Source: Verrucomicrobiota bacterium (GTDB lineage Bacteria > Verrucomicrobiota > Verrucomicrobiia > Chthoniobacterales > Chthoniobacteraceae). From it: DNA of 46,471 bases. Location of the stretch: the NCBI GenBank assembly GCA_009885995.1, contig VFJQ01000090.1:1-46471 (forward strand). The letters run 5' to 3'. The notes under the pieces were generated by a model, which saw only the letters and a list, made by a program, of their open reading frames with translations, was not told where the DNA came from and did no database searches. This document shows positions 30,978 to 41,454 of the stretch, piece by piece. Every line of letters begins with the position of its first letter. Position 1 is the first letter of the stretch. The position numbers and the translations under genes are program-made.

Positions 30978-33900
30978 ATGCCTTTCAGTCATTCGAATCC
31001 AGGGACGCGATTAGATTCCCGACACCCCGGTGCTTGCCCGGCCCGCTCCCGCCTCGCCGGACATACTGGGATCCGGCTTCTGCTCGCGGTGGTCGTGGTT
31101 GTGTTGCTTTGCGCGGCATGGTTCGGCTCGATTTTTCATGCCGAAACGCCGCAGGCCCGACATGGCACTTCGTCCGCGGTTTTGGCACCGGTGCTCAATG
31201 AATCAAAAACCGCGGATCCCTTGGATGAAACACCTGCGAGGGCCGCGAGCGGTCAATCCCAACCGGCCATCGCCCTGCTCTATTCCGCGCTCCCGGCTCT
31301 GCGTGACTGCGATCCTGTTAGCTTTCGGTTACCAAACGGCTCGCTTGCCGTCGGCACCGTGAACCTCATCCAGCATGAAACCGGTGGTTGGCTCCGGGTC
31401 GCGGGCTCTCTCAGCGGTCCCACCACCGGTTCCTTCGCGTTCGCGACCGACGGGCGCAAGACCGGTGGACTCGTCCAGTTTCCGACGCGTAGACTCGGCT
31501 ACGTGCTGGTCGAGGAACCCGGCGCCGGTCTGGTCCTCCGCGAGCGCTCCCTGGGCGATCTCGTCTGCATGCCGTTGCCACGGCCGGATTTCGAGGCCAC
31601 CACACCGCCGAGCCGCACCCGAGCCGCATCGGAGGTGCCTCCTCTCCTAAGCAGCCGCCCTGCTGCGGCTGCGGTCCTCTATCTGGACTTTGACGGCGAG
31701 ACTGTGACCGATCCGCTTTGGAACAACGGCCGTTCCATCGTCGCCAGAGCCCCCACTCTCACCAATGCCGACATCACGAGCATTTGGCGGCGCGTGAAGG
31801 AAGACTTCTGGCCGTTCAATGTTGACGTGACCACCGACGTGACGCGCTACAACACCGCCCCGGCCGGTAGCCGCATGCGCTGCATCGTCACGCCGACGGA
31901 CACCGCGGCCCCGGGTGCCGGCGGGGTCGCTTACGTTGATTCCTTTAGCGAAGCCGGCACGTCTGCTTTTTCGAGCAGCATCCCCTGCTGGGTTTTCAAT
32001 TTCAGCGTCAACGGTATCGCCGAAGCCGCCTCCCACGAACTCGGTCACACGCTTGGCCTTCACCACGACGGACGCACAAGCCCGGCCGAGGAATACTACA
32101 CAGGGCAAGGCAGCGGCGCGACAGGCTGGGCCCCGATCATGGGTGCCGGCTACTACAAGTCGCTCACGCAATGGAGTAAGGGCGAGTATCTCAATGCCAA
32201 CCGCACTGAAGACGACCTCACCATCATCAGCGGCGCGGCGAATGGCTTTGGATACATTGCTGATGAAGCGGGCGGGTCGCTCGTGGCGGCTGCCGAACTC
32301 GCCGTTGCCGACACCGAGGTGAATCAACCCGGCGTCATCACTCAGGCGAGCGACACCGACCTCTACGTCTTCTCGACCAGGGCCGGTGCGGTGAGCATCG
32401 CGGCCACTCCCGCACCCATTTCGCCGAACCTGGACATCCTCCTCGAACTCATGGCCGATAACGGCGCCACGCTAGCCACCAGCAATCCCGTGACCAGCCT
32501 TCCAGCATCAATCGCGACCACAGTCACCGGCGGGGTCTACTACCTGCGCATCCGAGGAACCGGCGCCGGCAATGCGCTCAGCACCGGCTACACGAGTTAC
32601 GGGTCGATCGGAGAATACACTATCACAGGCAACATTCCGGGTGGTCCCACGGCGCCGACAATCACCAGCGCTGGGGTGGCGGAAGGTGAAGTCGGCGTTC
32701 CGTTCCGCTATCAAATCGCGGCGACAAACTCCCCCGACAGCTTCGGCATCGTCGGCACCCTGCCCGATGGTCTGAGCTTCGATCCCCTCACCGGCCTCAT
32801 CTCTGGCACGCCGACCGAAATCGTGGCGCGCAATCTCACAATCGAGGCCACCAACGAGCATGGCACAGCCACGAAACCGTTCACGATCACCATCCAGGCG
32901 GCAGGCACACCGGCTATCACAAGCGGATCGCTCGCTCGCGGGACCATTGGTCTCGGCTTTGGCTTTCGAATCACCGCGACCCACTTGCCCAGCAGCTTCA
33001 GCGTCATCGGAACTCTGCCGCCCGGCGTCGCGCTCGACACGTCCACCGGGCTCCTGAGCGGCGTGCCGACACAGGCAGGCGATTTTCCCGTCACCGTCAG
33101 TGCTGCGAACGCGATTGGCTTCGCGACCGCGGAACTCACCATCAGTATCGGCGATGATTCAGTCGCTCTTAGCCAGGCGCTCGATGTTCCCGGCCGCGCC
33201 TTCACCAATGCTGGCACCGTCTCGTGGCAAGGCCAGATCGCTATCCGTTTCGATGCGACCGATGCCGGCCAGAGCGGCCCGATCGGCGACAATGAAGTCT
33301 CCGCGATGCAGACGACTGTGGCCGGGCCGGTCACGATCTCTTTCCACTACCGCGTGGACTGCGAGGCGGATCACGACGCGCTCATGTTTCTCGTCGATGG
33401 CGCGCCACAGCTCAGCGCCTCGGGATTTGTCGATTGGACGGATTTCACCCTCCCGCTCGGCGCCGGCACTCACCTGCTCCGCTGGGAATATCGCAAGGAC
33501 GCCGCGGGGCGCGCGGGCACCGACGCAGCGTGGATCGACACGCTAGGCATCACGAGCTCTACCGCGCCGGTGATCACCAGCGCGGATTTCGCCGCCGCGC
33601 GAGTGGGCGTGCCGTTCGACTATCAAATCGCCGCTACGAACAGCCCCACCTCCTTCGGTCTTGCCGGCACTCTTCCTGCCGGCCTCGCTTTCGCCGCCGG
33701 CACCAGCGGCCTCATCTCCGGCACACCGATCGAAGGCGGCATCTTCTCGGTCACGATCAGCGCCAGCAATGCCGGCGGCACCGACACTCGCGAGCTCCTC
33801 ATCAACGTCGAGTCCGGCTTCCTCGATCTCACCGCCGCACTCGATCAGACGAATCTCACGTGGACGAACACCGGCACCGCACCATGGCAGGGCGAAAGCG

Positions 33901-35612
33901 GCGTCACGCACGATTCCGTCGATGCCGGCGCAGCCACGAACGTGAGCGACGACCAGACGGCAACGATTGAAAGCGACATCGAAGGCCCGGCCTCGCTGCG
34001 CTTCTTCTGGCGCGTCTCATCGGAGGAAGACTACGACTACCTGAGCTTCAGCATCGACGGCGAAGAGCGCTGTCGGATCAGCGGCGAAGTCGATTGGGCG
34101 CTCAAGAGTTTTCCCATCCCCTCCGGCACACATCGCATCGCATTCCGCTATCGTCGCGATGCCGACGACGCCGGCGGCCAAAACGGCGCATGGGTCGATG
34201 AAGTCTCGCTCTTCCCACGCGAAGGCCTGCCGGGCAGCGATAGCTTCGTCGGCGCGCCAGCACTCACCGGCACGCACGTCGAGATCGCTACCAACAACAT
34301 CGACGCCACTCTCGATTCCGGCGAAAGCGGTCCCTATGGCAGCAGCTACGGCCACTCGCTGTGGTGGACCTGGACCGTGCCGGAGAGCGGTCGCGTGGTC
34401 GCCTCCACCGCCGGCAGTAGCTTCGACACGATCCTCGCGATCTATCGCGGCACCTCACTAGCCGACTTGAGCATCGTCGCCGGCAACGACGACGCCTCCC
34501 GCCGACTCAGCACCAGCCGTGTCACGTTCGACGCCACCGCGGGTCAGACCTACTTCATCACCATCGGCGGCTACGGTGAACGCTCCGGCTTCATCGACTT
34601 CGACATTCACTACACCGGCCGCGGCACCTATGTGGGCATCATCACGCCCGACGCTGGCGCGGAGAAGACCGCCGGGCTGATCAAGTTCACGCTCAGCGAT
34701 ACGCTGACTTACACCGGACGTGTCCTCTTTGAAGCCGGCCGCCACATACTTCGCGGCTCGCTTGCCAGCGGCGCGGACAGCTCGATCATCGTCCGGCGCG
34801 ATGGCTCTGAGCTGCTCGACTTCACCCTCACCACAGACCTCTCGCAAGGCGACAGCACCATCGCTGGCACGATGAGCGCCGATGAGCAGAGCTATCATTT
34901 CACCGCGCGCCGCCGACTCGCTCCGGACGACATCCCTGACCTCGCCAGTGGCGCCTACACCGTTCTACTCGAACCCTCCACGAACGGAACCGTCTCCCCG
35001 CACGGCGCTGGCTATGGTCGCGCCATAGTCACGGCTCGTGGCGATGTCCGGTTCGCCGGCTTCCTGGGCGATGGGAAGCGCGCATCGCAAGGCGGTGCAC
35101 TCACCTTCGGCAATGTGTGGCCTTGCTTTCTCGCACCATATCGCCGCATCCCCGGCGCGCTGGCTGGCGAGGTCGCCTTCGATCCCGTCGCGGCGAATAG
35201 CTTCACGGGGGCATTGCGCTGGCGCGTCGAAGACGCGGGCACCGGAATCTTCAGCGACGACGTCACCCTCACCGGCGCCTACTACTTCCGCCCCACCGCC
35301 ACTGAGCCGGTGATCGAGGTCAATCCCGGCTTCGCCAACGTGCGTCTCACTTTCACCCACCGCGACGCCGTGGCCGATCCCGCCGACCCGATCGTCACGC
35401 TCGCGCCGTGGAACGATTTTCTCGGCCTGCCCTTCGGCTTCGCGCTGAAGCTCAACACCAAGACCGGGCTCTTCAGCGGTCACCTTCCCAATCCTCTCAC
35501 CGGCAATCGTCAGGCGCTCGGGGGCGCCTTGCTCCAGTCGGAAAATCGCGGCGCCGGCCTGTTCAAATCCTTCATCGGCCACGGTCGCGTCGAGCTCACG
35601 CCCGCACCCTGA
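30978..35612 (+). CDS. giant secreted metzincin-like metalloprotease with PPC and Ig-like modules
   Basis: The 1,544-residue product has an N-terminal membrane segment (IRLLLAVVVVVLLCAAWFG, residues about 32-50). The catalytic domain, about 205-430, carries the extended zinc motif HELGHTLGLHH near residue 353 and a Met-turn APIMGAGY. A bacterial pre-peptidase-like beta domain follows (about 455-545, DTDLYVFSTRAGAVSIAAT). Three putative Ig (He_PIG) repeats have the form GVPFRYQIAATNSP ... LPDGLSFDPLTGLISGTP. Two repeated beta-sandwich modules end in HLLRWEYRKDA and HRIAFRYRRDA. A C-terminal beta-rich region completes it. ATG 30978 is used; GTG 30975 is equivalent. It probably degrades extracellular protein or attaches to polymers. 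Its upstream region now contains the IS relic. Confidence 0.85.
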   Translation: MPFSHSNPGTRLDSRHPGACPARSRLAGHTGIRLLLAVVVVVLLCAAWFGSIFHAETPQARHGTSSAVLAPVLNESKTADPLDETPARAASGQSQPAIALLYSALPALRDCDPVSFRLPNGSLAVGTVNLIQHETGGWLRVAGSLSGPTTGSFAFATDGRKTGGLVQFPTRRLGYVLVEEPGAGLVLRERSLGDLVCMPLPRPDFEATTPPSRTRAASEVPPLLSSRPAAAAVLYLDFDGETVTDPLWNNGRSIVARAPTLTNADITSIWRRVKEDFWPFNVDVTTDVTRYNTAPAGSRMRCIVTPTDTAAPGAGGVAYVDSFSEAGTSAFSSSIPCWVFNFSVNGIAEAASHELGHTLGLHHDGRTSPAEEYYTGQGSGATGWAPIMGAGYYKSLTQWSKGEYLNANRTEDDLTIISGAANGFGYIADEAGGSLVAAAELAVADTEVNQPGVITQASDTDLYVFSTRAGAVSIAATPAPISPNLDILLELMADNGATLATSNPVTSLPASIATTVTGGVYYLRIRGTGAGNALSTGYTSYGSIGEYTITGNIPGGPTAPTITSAGVAEGEVGVPFRYQIAATNSPDSFGIVGTLPDGLSFDPLTGLISGTPTEIVARNLTIEATNEHGTATKPFTITIQAAGTPAITSGSLARGTIGLGFGFRITATHLPSSFSVIGTLPPGVALDTSTGLLSGVPTQAGDFPVTVSAANAIGFATAELTISIGDDSVALSQALDVPGRAFTNAGTVSWQGQIAIRFDATDAGQSGPIGDNEVSAMQTTVAGPVTISFHYRVDCEADHDALMFLVDGAPQLSASGFVDWTDFTLPLGAGTHLLRWEYRKDAAGRAGTDAAWIDTLGITSSTAPVITSADFAAARVGVPFDYQIAATNSPTSFGLAGTLPAGLAFAAGTSGLISGTPIEGGIFSVTISASNAGGTDTRELLINVESGFLDLTAALDQTNLTWTNTGTAPWQGESGVTHDSVDAGAATNVSDDQTATIESDIEGPASLRFFWRVSSEEDYDYLSFSIDGEERCRISGEVDWALKSFPIPSGTHRIAFRYRRDADDAGGQNGAWVDEVSLFPREGLPGSDSFVGAPALTGTHVEIATNNIDATLDSGESGPYGSSYGHSLWWTWTVPESGRVVASTAGSSFDTILAIYRGTSLADLSIVAGNDDASRRLSTSRVTFDATAGQTYFITIGGYGERSGFIDFDIHYTGRGTYVGIITPDAGAEKTAGLIKFTLSDTLTYTGRVLFEAGRHILRGSLASGADSSIIVRRDGSELLDFTLTTDLSQGDSTIAGTMSADEQSYHFTARRRLAPDDIPDLASGAYTVLLEPSTNGTVSPHGAGYGRAIVTARGDVRFAGFLGDGKRASQGGALTFGNVWPCFLAPYRRIPGALAGEVAFDPVAANSFTGALRWRVEDAGTGIFSDDVTLTGAYYFRPTATEPVIEVNPGFANVRLTFTHRDAVADPADPIVTLAPWNDFLGLPFGFALKLNTKTGLFSGHLPNPLTGNRQALGGALLQSENRGAGLFKSFIGHGRVELTPAP

Positions 35613-35669
35613 GGCTCACCGGCCATGAAATCTCTCGCCCGCGGAGTCCGGCGCCGATAGGTGCGCACC

Positions 35670-36809
35670 ATGTCTTCCACGCCGACCGCACAGCCGAAGC
35701 TTGAGATCTCCGGCTCGCGTCAGTTCACCTCCTGGCTCACCGAGCAGCAGCTCTCGCTCGCCTTCACCACCTATCAGAGTGGGAAGCTCTTCCTCATCGG
35801 GATGCAGGAAAACGGGCGCCTCTCCGTCTTCGAGCGCACGCTCGAGCGAGTGATGGGCCTGTGCGCCAGCCCGGATGCGCAGACGCTCTGGGTCTCGACG
35901 CTCTACCAGCTCTGGCGCTTCGAGAATGCCGTGCCTGCCGGCCAGGCGGCGAACGGCTTCGACCGTCTCTACGTCCCCCAGCTCGCCATCACGACGGGCG
36001 ATGTGGACGCGCACGACATCGCGCTGCTGGGTGAACCGCAGAGGCGCAAAGGCGCGGAGGAAGAAGCGGCGACTTCCCTCTCCTCCCTCTGCGCCTCTGC
36101 GCCTCTGCGGTTCCCTGCGGATCGGCCGATCTTCGTCAATACCCTCTTCTCCTGCCTCTCCGCGCCGAGCGACACGCACTCCTTCCGCCCGCTCTGGCGG
36201 CCGCCTTTCATCTCGCGCCTCGCCGCGGAGGACCGCTGCCACTTGAACGGCCTCGCGATGCGCGCCGGCGCGCCCGCCTATGTCACCGCCGTGGCCACCA
36301 GCGATGTGCATGAAGGCTGGCGCGAGCACCGGCGCGCCGGCGGCGTGGTGATCGACGTGCCGAGCGGCGAGATCGTCTGCCGCGGGCTCTCGATGCCGCA
36401 TTCGCCGCGGTTGCACGAGGGGCGGCTCTACGTGTTGAATTCGGGCGCGGGTGAGTTTGGCAGCGTGGATCTCGCGAGCGGGAAGTTCGAGCCTATCGCC
36501 TTCTGCCCCGGCTATGCGCGCGGGCTGGCGATCCACGGGCACTTCGCCGTGATCGGCCTCTCGACGTGTCGCGAGAACCGCACCTTCCAAGGCCTCCCGC
36601 TCGACGACGCGCTGGCGGCGAAGAACACGGCCCCGCGCTGCGGCCTAGAGGTGATCGATCTGCGGACGGGCGATGTCGTCCACTCGCTCAGCATCGAAGG
36701 GGTCGTGCGCGAGCTTTACGACGTGGCCGTGCTCCCCGGCGTCCGCCGCCCGAGCGCGCTCGGCTTCAAGACCGAGGAAATCCGCCGGACGATCACGATC
36801 GAGGAGTAG
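35670..36809 (+). CDS. TIGR03032-like protein
   Basis: The 379-residue product resembles the TIGR03032 family of unknown function: WLTEQQLSLAFTTYQSGKLF, GLCASPDAQTLWVSTLYQLW, FVNTLFSCLSAPSDTHSFRP, WRPPFISRLAAEDRCHLNGL, HSPRLHEGRLYVLNSGAGEF and YARGLAIHGHFAVIGLSTCR are the conserved blocks. The pattern suggests a beta-propeller of the SMP-30/NHL type, possibly binding a metabolite. ATG 35670 (MSSTPTAQ) is preferred to an earlier GTG. A palindromic insertion (36033-36113) adds about 28 residues (EPQRRKGAEEEAATSLSSLC, then ASAPL) between HDIALLG and DRPIFVNTLFS, where other members run straight on. No partner is evident. Confidence 0.85.
   Translation: MSSTPTAQPKLEISGSRQFTSWLTEQQLSLAFTTYQSGKLFLIGMQENGRLSVFERTLERVMGLCASPDAQTLWVSTLYQLWRFENAVPAGQAANGFDRLYVPQLAITTGDVDAHDIALLGEPQRRKGAEEEAATSLSSLCASAPLRFPADRPIFVNTLFSCLSAPSDTHSFRPLWRPPFISRLAAEDRCHLNGLAMRAGAPAYVTAVATSDVHEGWREHRRAGGVVIDVPSGEIVCRGLSMPHSPRLHEGRLYVLNSGAGEFGSVDLASGKFEPIAFCPGYARGLAIHGHFAVIGLSTCRENRTFQGLPLDDALAAKNTAPRCGLEVIDLRTGDVVHSLSIEGVVRELYDVAVLPGVRRPSALGFKTEEIRRTITIEE
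36033..36113 (+). repeat. palindromic insertion inside the TIGR03032-like gene
   Basis: Arms GAACCGCAGAGGCGCA (36033-36048) and TGCGCCTCTGCGGTTC (36098-36113) are perfect 16-bp inverted repeats. The centre continues the CGCAGAGGCGC / GCGCCTCTGCG short-period pattern. It is the same family as the element at 3010-3206, and it leaves the frame open. Confidence 0.85.
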
Positions 36810-36987
36810 CGCGGGAGCTGGGCGCGGAGGGTTTGTAAATAATTGCAGGCACGGCATTTATTTTCGTGACGCGCGTCGGGGGGGCAAAATAGAAGGGCGG
36901 CCAATCGCTCCGAATCGCAGCTCGGCCCGCTCGGCCCGCTCGGGCCGTGGGGATTCGGGGCACTTCTCCTCCACCAGACTCCACACC
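36810..36987. promoter_or_regulatory. intergenic region before the FG-GAP giant
   Basis: An A+T-rich patch (TTTGTAAATAATTGCAGG and CATTTATTTTCG, about 36830-36870) is the likely promoter area. Further down CGGCCCG-CT-CGGGCCG (36932-36947) forms a strong GC hairpin about 40 bp before the ATG, preceded by a repeated CTCGGCCCG. No precise -35/-10 pair is claimed. Confidence 0.3.
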
Positions 36988-39900
36988 ATGAAACTCGCTC
37001 CCACCCGCATCGCCCCCATCGAAATCCTCGAAAGCCGCATCGCCCCGGCGTTCGCCGCCGTCGTCGAACTCTCCAACCTCAACGGGAGCGATGGCTTCAC
37101 GATCAATGGTGCCGCGGTATCAAACTACTCCGGCAACTCGGTGAGCGGCGCTGGCGATGTCAATGGCGATGGGTTCGACGACCTCATCATCGGTGCCAAC
37201 GCCGTCGATCCCTCCAACTATGGGGTGAGCTACGTGGTCTTTGGCAAAGCCACCGGCTTTGGTGCGGTGCAGGAGCTATCCACCCTGAACGGCACCAATG
37301 GCTTCAGGCTCATTGGTGCCCCTGCATTTAGCTTCTTCGGATCTTCGGTGAGCGGCGCAGGCGATATCAATGGCGACGGGATCGATGACCTCATCGTCGG
37401 CGCGACCCAATTTTTCCCTTTCGGCACAGGCCCCGGGGCGAGCTACGTGGTCTTCGGGAGCAGCACGCCCTTTACGGCGGATGTGAACGTCTCTACGCTC
37501 AATGGCACCGACGGCTTCAAGCTCACCGGTGCCGCGGTGGACGACAACGCGGGCATATCGGTGAGCGGCGCAGGCGATGTTAATGGCGACGGGATCGATG
37601 ACTTGATCATCGGAGCCCCCTTCGCCGACCCGAATGGCTCCTCGTCCGGGGCGAGCTACGTGGTCTTTGGGAGCAGCACGCCTTTTGCGGCGAATGTGAA
37701 CGTCTCCACGCTCAACGGCACCAACGGCTTCAAACTCAGCGGTGCCGCGCTGGGCGACTTCTTCGGAGTTTCGGTGAGCGGCGCAGGCGATATCAATGGC
37801 GACGGGATCGATGACCTCGTCGTCGGCGCTTCGGAAGCGGACCCGAACGGCTCCTCCTCCGGGGCGAGCTACGTGGTCTTTGGGAGCAGCACGCCTTTTG
37901 CGGCGAATGTGAACGTCTCCACTCTCAACGGCACCAACGGCTTCAAGCTCCAGGGCGAGGCGGCGGTAGACTTCTCCGGGCGCTCGGTGAGCGGAGCCGG
38001 GGATGTGAATGGGGACGGGTTCGACGACCTGATCGTCGGCGCTATCGGAGCCGACCCGAATGGCTCCTACTCCGGGGCGAGCTACGTGGTCTTCGGGAGC
38101 AGCACGCCCTTTGCGGCGAATGTGAACCTCTCTACCCTCAATGGCTCCAACGGCTTCAAACTCAGCGGCACCGCAGTGGACGACCAATCCGGGGGCAGCG
38201 TGAGCGCGGCAGGCGATGTCAATGGTGACGGATTCGACGACCTCATCATCGGCGCTGCGGAAGCGGACCCGACCGGCTTCAATTCCGGGGCGAGCTACGT
38301 GGTCTTCGGGAGCAGCACGCCCTTTGCGGCGAATGTGAACCTCTCCACGCTCGACGGCACCAACGGTTTCAAAATCAGCGGCGCCTCGTCATACGACAGA
38401 TCCGGGGGCAGCGTGAGCGCGGCGGGTGATGTCAATGGCGACGGAATCGACGACCTCATCATCGGCGCTAGCGGAGCGGATGCGAACGGCTTCCGTTCCG
38501 GGGCGAGCTTCGTGGTCTTTGGCCGGGCCATTGGCTCACCGTTTCAGGTGACGCCGACCTTCAGCACCGATCATAAGACGGCCACCTTTACCGACGTGGA
38601 CGGCGACCTCGTGACGGTGAAGACGACGGCGGGGACTTTCGACGCGTCGAATTTCGGCATCTACAGCCTGAACCCCTTGCTGGTCGGCCACGGGCAGTTC
38701 AGCCAGCTCGACGTGAGCGACGCGGAATTTGCCGGGGCGAATATCACCATCACCGCCAAGCGCGCCGTGGCCCTCGGCGGCGACGGGTTGGTGAACCTCG
38801 GCTTCCTCGATGCCACCGGCGTGGATCTCGGCGTCTTTTCGCTGAAGGGCGATCTCGGGCGCGTGGAAATCGGCGACGGCACGGGACCGGCGGCCACTTC
38901 GCTCACCGTCAGCTCGTTCGGCGTCTATGGCACCAGCACGCAGCCCGGCATCACCCCCAGCCTCGCGAGCACCGCCGCGGGTGCCCTGCCCCTGCTCACC
39001 GTCAACGGCGACGTGGGTGCCATCACCTTCAACGCCCCGAGCCTCGGCACCGCGAAGATCGGCGGCACCGTGGAAGGCGCGACCTTTACCATCAGCGGCG
39101 GCATCACCGCGCTCACGGTGAATGGCGATTTCCTCAATTCCATACTCACCGCCACCGGCGCTGTGGCCTCGGTGAAATTCAACGGCTCGGTGGAAGACTC
39201 CATCCTGACCCTCGGCGCGACCACCACGCTGAGCGTCGGCGACGACGTGCTCGGCTCCACCCTCGCCGCCACCAGCTTCGGCAGCATCGTCCCCGGCTCC
39301 ACCCTCGGCAGCTACAAGGTCCTCGGCGGCATCAGCGTGCTCGGTGAGTTCGATAGCTCCACGATCTACACTGGGGGGAACATCTCGACCCTGACCATCG
39401 CCGGCGAGGTGAGCGGTCCCTCGAACCTGAACGCCGTGGGCGGCTTCGGCAGCATCGAGCCCGGCGCCACCCCCGGCAGCGTGAAGCTCAATGGCGGACT
39501 CTTCCTCAAGGGCACTCTGAGCGGCGGCACGGAAATCATGTCCGGCGGAGACGTCGCCACGCTGAGCGTCGCCCGTCGTGTGGACACGGCCTCGATCGCC
39601 ATCGACGGCGACGTGGGCTCGGCGAAGTTCGCGCGCACCGTGCGGGGTCTCGGCTTCCTCGCGGGCGGCGACGTGACCACGGCGGCCTTCACCGGCAGCC
39701 TCGTGGACAGCACCTTCGAGGTGGTCGGCAGCATCGGCACGCTCACCGCCGGGACGACGCCCGGCAGCGTGAAGATCACCGGCGGCATCAGCGTGACCGG
39801 CTCGATCATCGACAGCTCGATCAAGACCGACGGCGACCTCGCGAAACTCACCGTCGGTCGGCGCATGGACGGCAGCACCGTCAGCGCGCGCGGCTCATTG

Positions 39901-40350
39901 AGCCCGGTGGACGACGTCGCCGCGCAGACCATTGGCTCCATTGCGGTCGCGGGCCGCGTCAAGAACTCCTCCATCCTCGCCGGCTACGACCGAAACGGCA
40001 TCGCCATGAATGCCGACGTGCAGATCGGCAAAGTGACCGTCGGCACGCACTGGATCGCGAGCAATCTCGTCGCTGGCGTGGAGGCCGGAGTCGATGAGCA
40101 GTTCGGCACCGCCGACGACGTGGTGATCGCCGGAGGCAACTCGATCGTGAGCAAGATCGCCTCGCTCGTCATCACCGGCCACGCCCGCGGCACGGTGGGC
40201 GGCACGGACGCCTTCGGCATCGTGGCGCAGGAAGTGAGCGCCCTCAGCGCCAGCGCCACCGCCCTGCCGCTGACCCTCGGCGCGAGCAACGACCTCACCG
40301 GCTTCGCCATCGGCTCGACCTTCGACGCGCGCGTGCGCGAGGTGGCGTAG
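36988..40350 (+). CDS. giant secreted FG-GAP beta-propeller protein
   Basis: The 1,120-residue product starts [20 protein letters not shown]. The ESRIAP block followed by AFAAVVEL resembles the N-terminal sorting-like motif seen on large exported proteins of Verrucomicrobiota and Planctomycetota. Residues about 40-510 hold seven FG-GAP/integrin-alpha repeats, each with a calcium loop of the form [15 protein letters not shown], so a full seven-bladed propeller is likely. The remaining 600 residues are repeated beta-strand units ([20 protein letters not shown], then [17 protein letters not shown]), suggesting a beta-helix. The protein is probably surface-exposed and adhesive. The ATG at 36988 is clear; a longer upstream frame is an antisense-like shadow. 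Confidence 0.88.
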   Translation: MKLAPTRIAPIEILESRIAPAFAAVVELSNLNGSDGFTINGAAVSNYSGNSVSGAGDVNGDGFDDLIIGANAVDPSNYGVSYVVFGKATGFGAVQELSTLNGTNGFRLIGAPAFSFFGSSVSGAGDINGDGIDDLIVGATQFFPFGTGPGASYVVFGSSTPFTADVNVSTLNGTDGFKLTGAAVDDNAGISVSGAGDVNGDGIDDLIIGAPFADPNGSSSGASYVVFGSSTPFAANVNVSTLNGTNGFKLSGAALGDFFGVSVSGAGDINGDGIDDLVVGASEADPNGSSSGASYVVFGSSTPFAANVNVSTLNGTNGFKLQGEAAVDFSGRSVSGAGDVNGDGFDDLIVGAIGADPNGSYSGASYVVFGSSTPFAANVNLSTLNGSNGFKLSGTAVDDQSGGSVSAAGDVNGDGFDDLIIGAAEADPTGFNSGASYVVFGSSTPFAANVNLSTLDGTNGFKISGASSYDRSGGSVSAAGDVNGDGIDDLIIGASGADANGFRSGASFVVFGRAIGSPFQVTPTFSTDHKTATFTDVDGDLVTVKTTAGTFDASNFGIYSLNPLLVGHGQFSQLDVSDAEFAGANITITAKRAVALGGDGLVNLGFLDATGVDLGVFSLKGDLGRVEIGDGTGPAATSLTVSSFGVYGTSTQPGITPSLASTAAGALPLLTVNGDVGAITFNAPSLGTAKIGGTVEGATFTISGGITALTVNGDFLNSILTATGAVASVKFNGSVEDSILTLGATTTLSVGDDVLGSTLAATSFGSIVPGSTLGSYKVLGGISVLGEFDSSTIYTGGNISTLTIAGEVSGPSNLNAVGGFGSIEPGATPGSVKLNGGLFLKGTLSGGTEIMSGGDVATLSVARRVDTASIAIDGDVGSAKFARTVRGLGFLAGGDVTTAAFTGSLVDSTFEVVGSIGTLTAGTTPGSVKITGGISVTGSIIDSSIKTDGDLAKLTVGRRMDGSTVSARGSLSPVDDVAAQTIGSIAVAGRVKNSSILAGYDRNGIAMNADVQIGKVTVGTHWIASNLVAGVEAGVDEQFGTADDVVIAGGNSIVSKIASLVITGHARGTVGGTDAFGIVAQEVSALSASATALPLTLGASNDLTGFAIGSTFDARVREVA

Positions 40351-40441
40351 GTTTCGGTTTCCGCACTCCTCATTCAGCGCGGCTGCACTTGCGCCTTGCG
40401 CGCAGAGCGCGGGGCGGTTCTCTAGGTGCTCGCTTTTTCCC

Positions 40442-41350
40442 ATGGCCATCCTCGTCACACCCGAAACCAAAGTTCTCGTCCAAGGCATCACCGGCAGCTT
40501 CGGCGCGCGGCATGCGCAGCTCTCGCTCGACTACGGCACGCAAATCGTCGCCGGCGTCACCCCCGGCAAGGGCGGGCAGCACTTCACGCATGGCGGCTGG
40601 GCGGTGCCGATCTTCGACACGGTCGCGGAGGCGGTGAAGGCGACAGGGGCGACGGCGAGCGCGGTCTTTGTGCCGCCGCCGTTTGCGGGCGATGCGATCC
40701 TCGAGTGTGTCGATGCGGGGCTCGATCTCGTCGTCGCGATCACCGAGGGCATCCCGGTGAACGACATGATCAAGGTGAAGGTCGGCATGGCGCACTCGAA
40801 GACGCGTCTCATCGGCCCGAACTGCCCCGGCATCGTGACGCCCGGCACGGGCAAGGACTCGCACGGCGGCTGCCGCATCGGCATCGCGCCGGGTTACATC
40901 CACAAGCGCGGCAACGTCGGCGTCGTCTCGCGCAGCGGCACGCTCACTTACGAAGCGGTGTGGCAGCTCACGTCGCGCGGCTTTGGGCAGAGCACCTGCG
41001 TCGGCATCGGCGGCGATCCGGTGAATGGGACCTCGCACCTTGATGTGCTGAAGATGTTCAACGACGACCCGGAGACCGAAGCGATCATCATGATCGGCGA
41101 AATCGGTGGCGACAAAGAAGAGGAAGCCGCCGCGTGGGCAAAGGACAACTGCAAGAAGCCGATCGCCGCATTCATCGCCGGCGCGACCGCGCCTCCCGGC
41201 CGCCGCATGGGCCACGCGGGCGCGATCGTGAGCGGCGGCAAAGGCACGGCGCAGGGCAAGATCGACGCGCTCCAAGCCGCAGGCATCGCCATCGCCGAGA
41301 CACCGTCCGTGATGGCGGAGACGCTGCTCCGGCATTGGGGGAAGGCGTAG
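40442..41350 (+). CDS. sucD: succinate-CoA ligase subunit alpha
   Basis: The 302-residue subunit pairs with SucC to interconvert succinyl-CoA and succinate with nucleoside triphosphate formation in the TCA cycle. The CoA-binding Rossmann region has [13 protein letters not shown] and GVTPGKGG. The phospho-histidine is about His258 in [29 protein letters not shown] and [14 protein letters not shown] are the other family blocks. sucC is not in the window, so the usual sucCD pair is split or sucC lies elsewhere. The gene converges on argF across a palindrome. Confidence 0.95.
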   Translation: MAILVTPETKVLVQGITGSFGARHAQLSLDYGTQIVAGVTPGKGGQHFTHGGWAVPIFDTVAEAVKATGATASAVFVPPPFAGDAILECVDAGLDLVVAITEGIPVNDMIKVKVGMAHSKTRLIGPNCPGIVTPGTGKDSHGGCRIGIAPGYIHKRGNVGVVSRSGTLTYEAVWQLTSRGFGQSTCVGIGGDPVNGTSHLDVLKMFNDDPETEAIIMIGEIGGDKEEEAAAWAKDNCKKPIAAFIAGATAPPGRRMGHAGAIVSGGKGTAQGKIDALQAAGIAIAETPSVMAETLLRHWGKA

Positions 41351-41454
41351 CGGCGACGCCCCGTCGCCGGAAGTGCCCGCGGCGCATCGCCGCGGGGCAT
41401 GTCGTCGCGGCGGGGCGCCGCGGGCACCTTATGCGACGAGGGCGTCGCAGCTAC
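41347..41454. repeat. nested palindrome between the convergent sucD and argF genes
   Basis: Outer arms 41347-41360 (GTAGCGGCGACGCC) and 41441-41454 match at 13 of 14 positions. Inner arms 41371-41385 (AAGTGCCCGCGGCGC) and 41415-41430 match with one indel. The outer arms include both stop codons: TAG of sucD at 41348-41350 and TAG of argF at 41451-41453. It is a natural candidate for a bidirectional terminator, though there are no T-runs. Confidence 0.75.

Noticed and set aside
38887..40470. Minus-strand Pro/Val-rich frames over the FG-GAP giant
   Set aside because: Shadows of the repeated beta-strand coding sequence.
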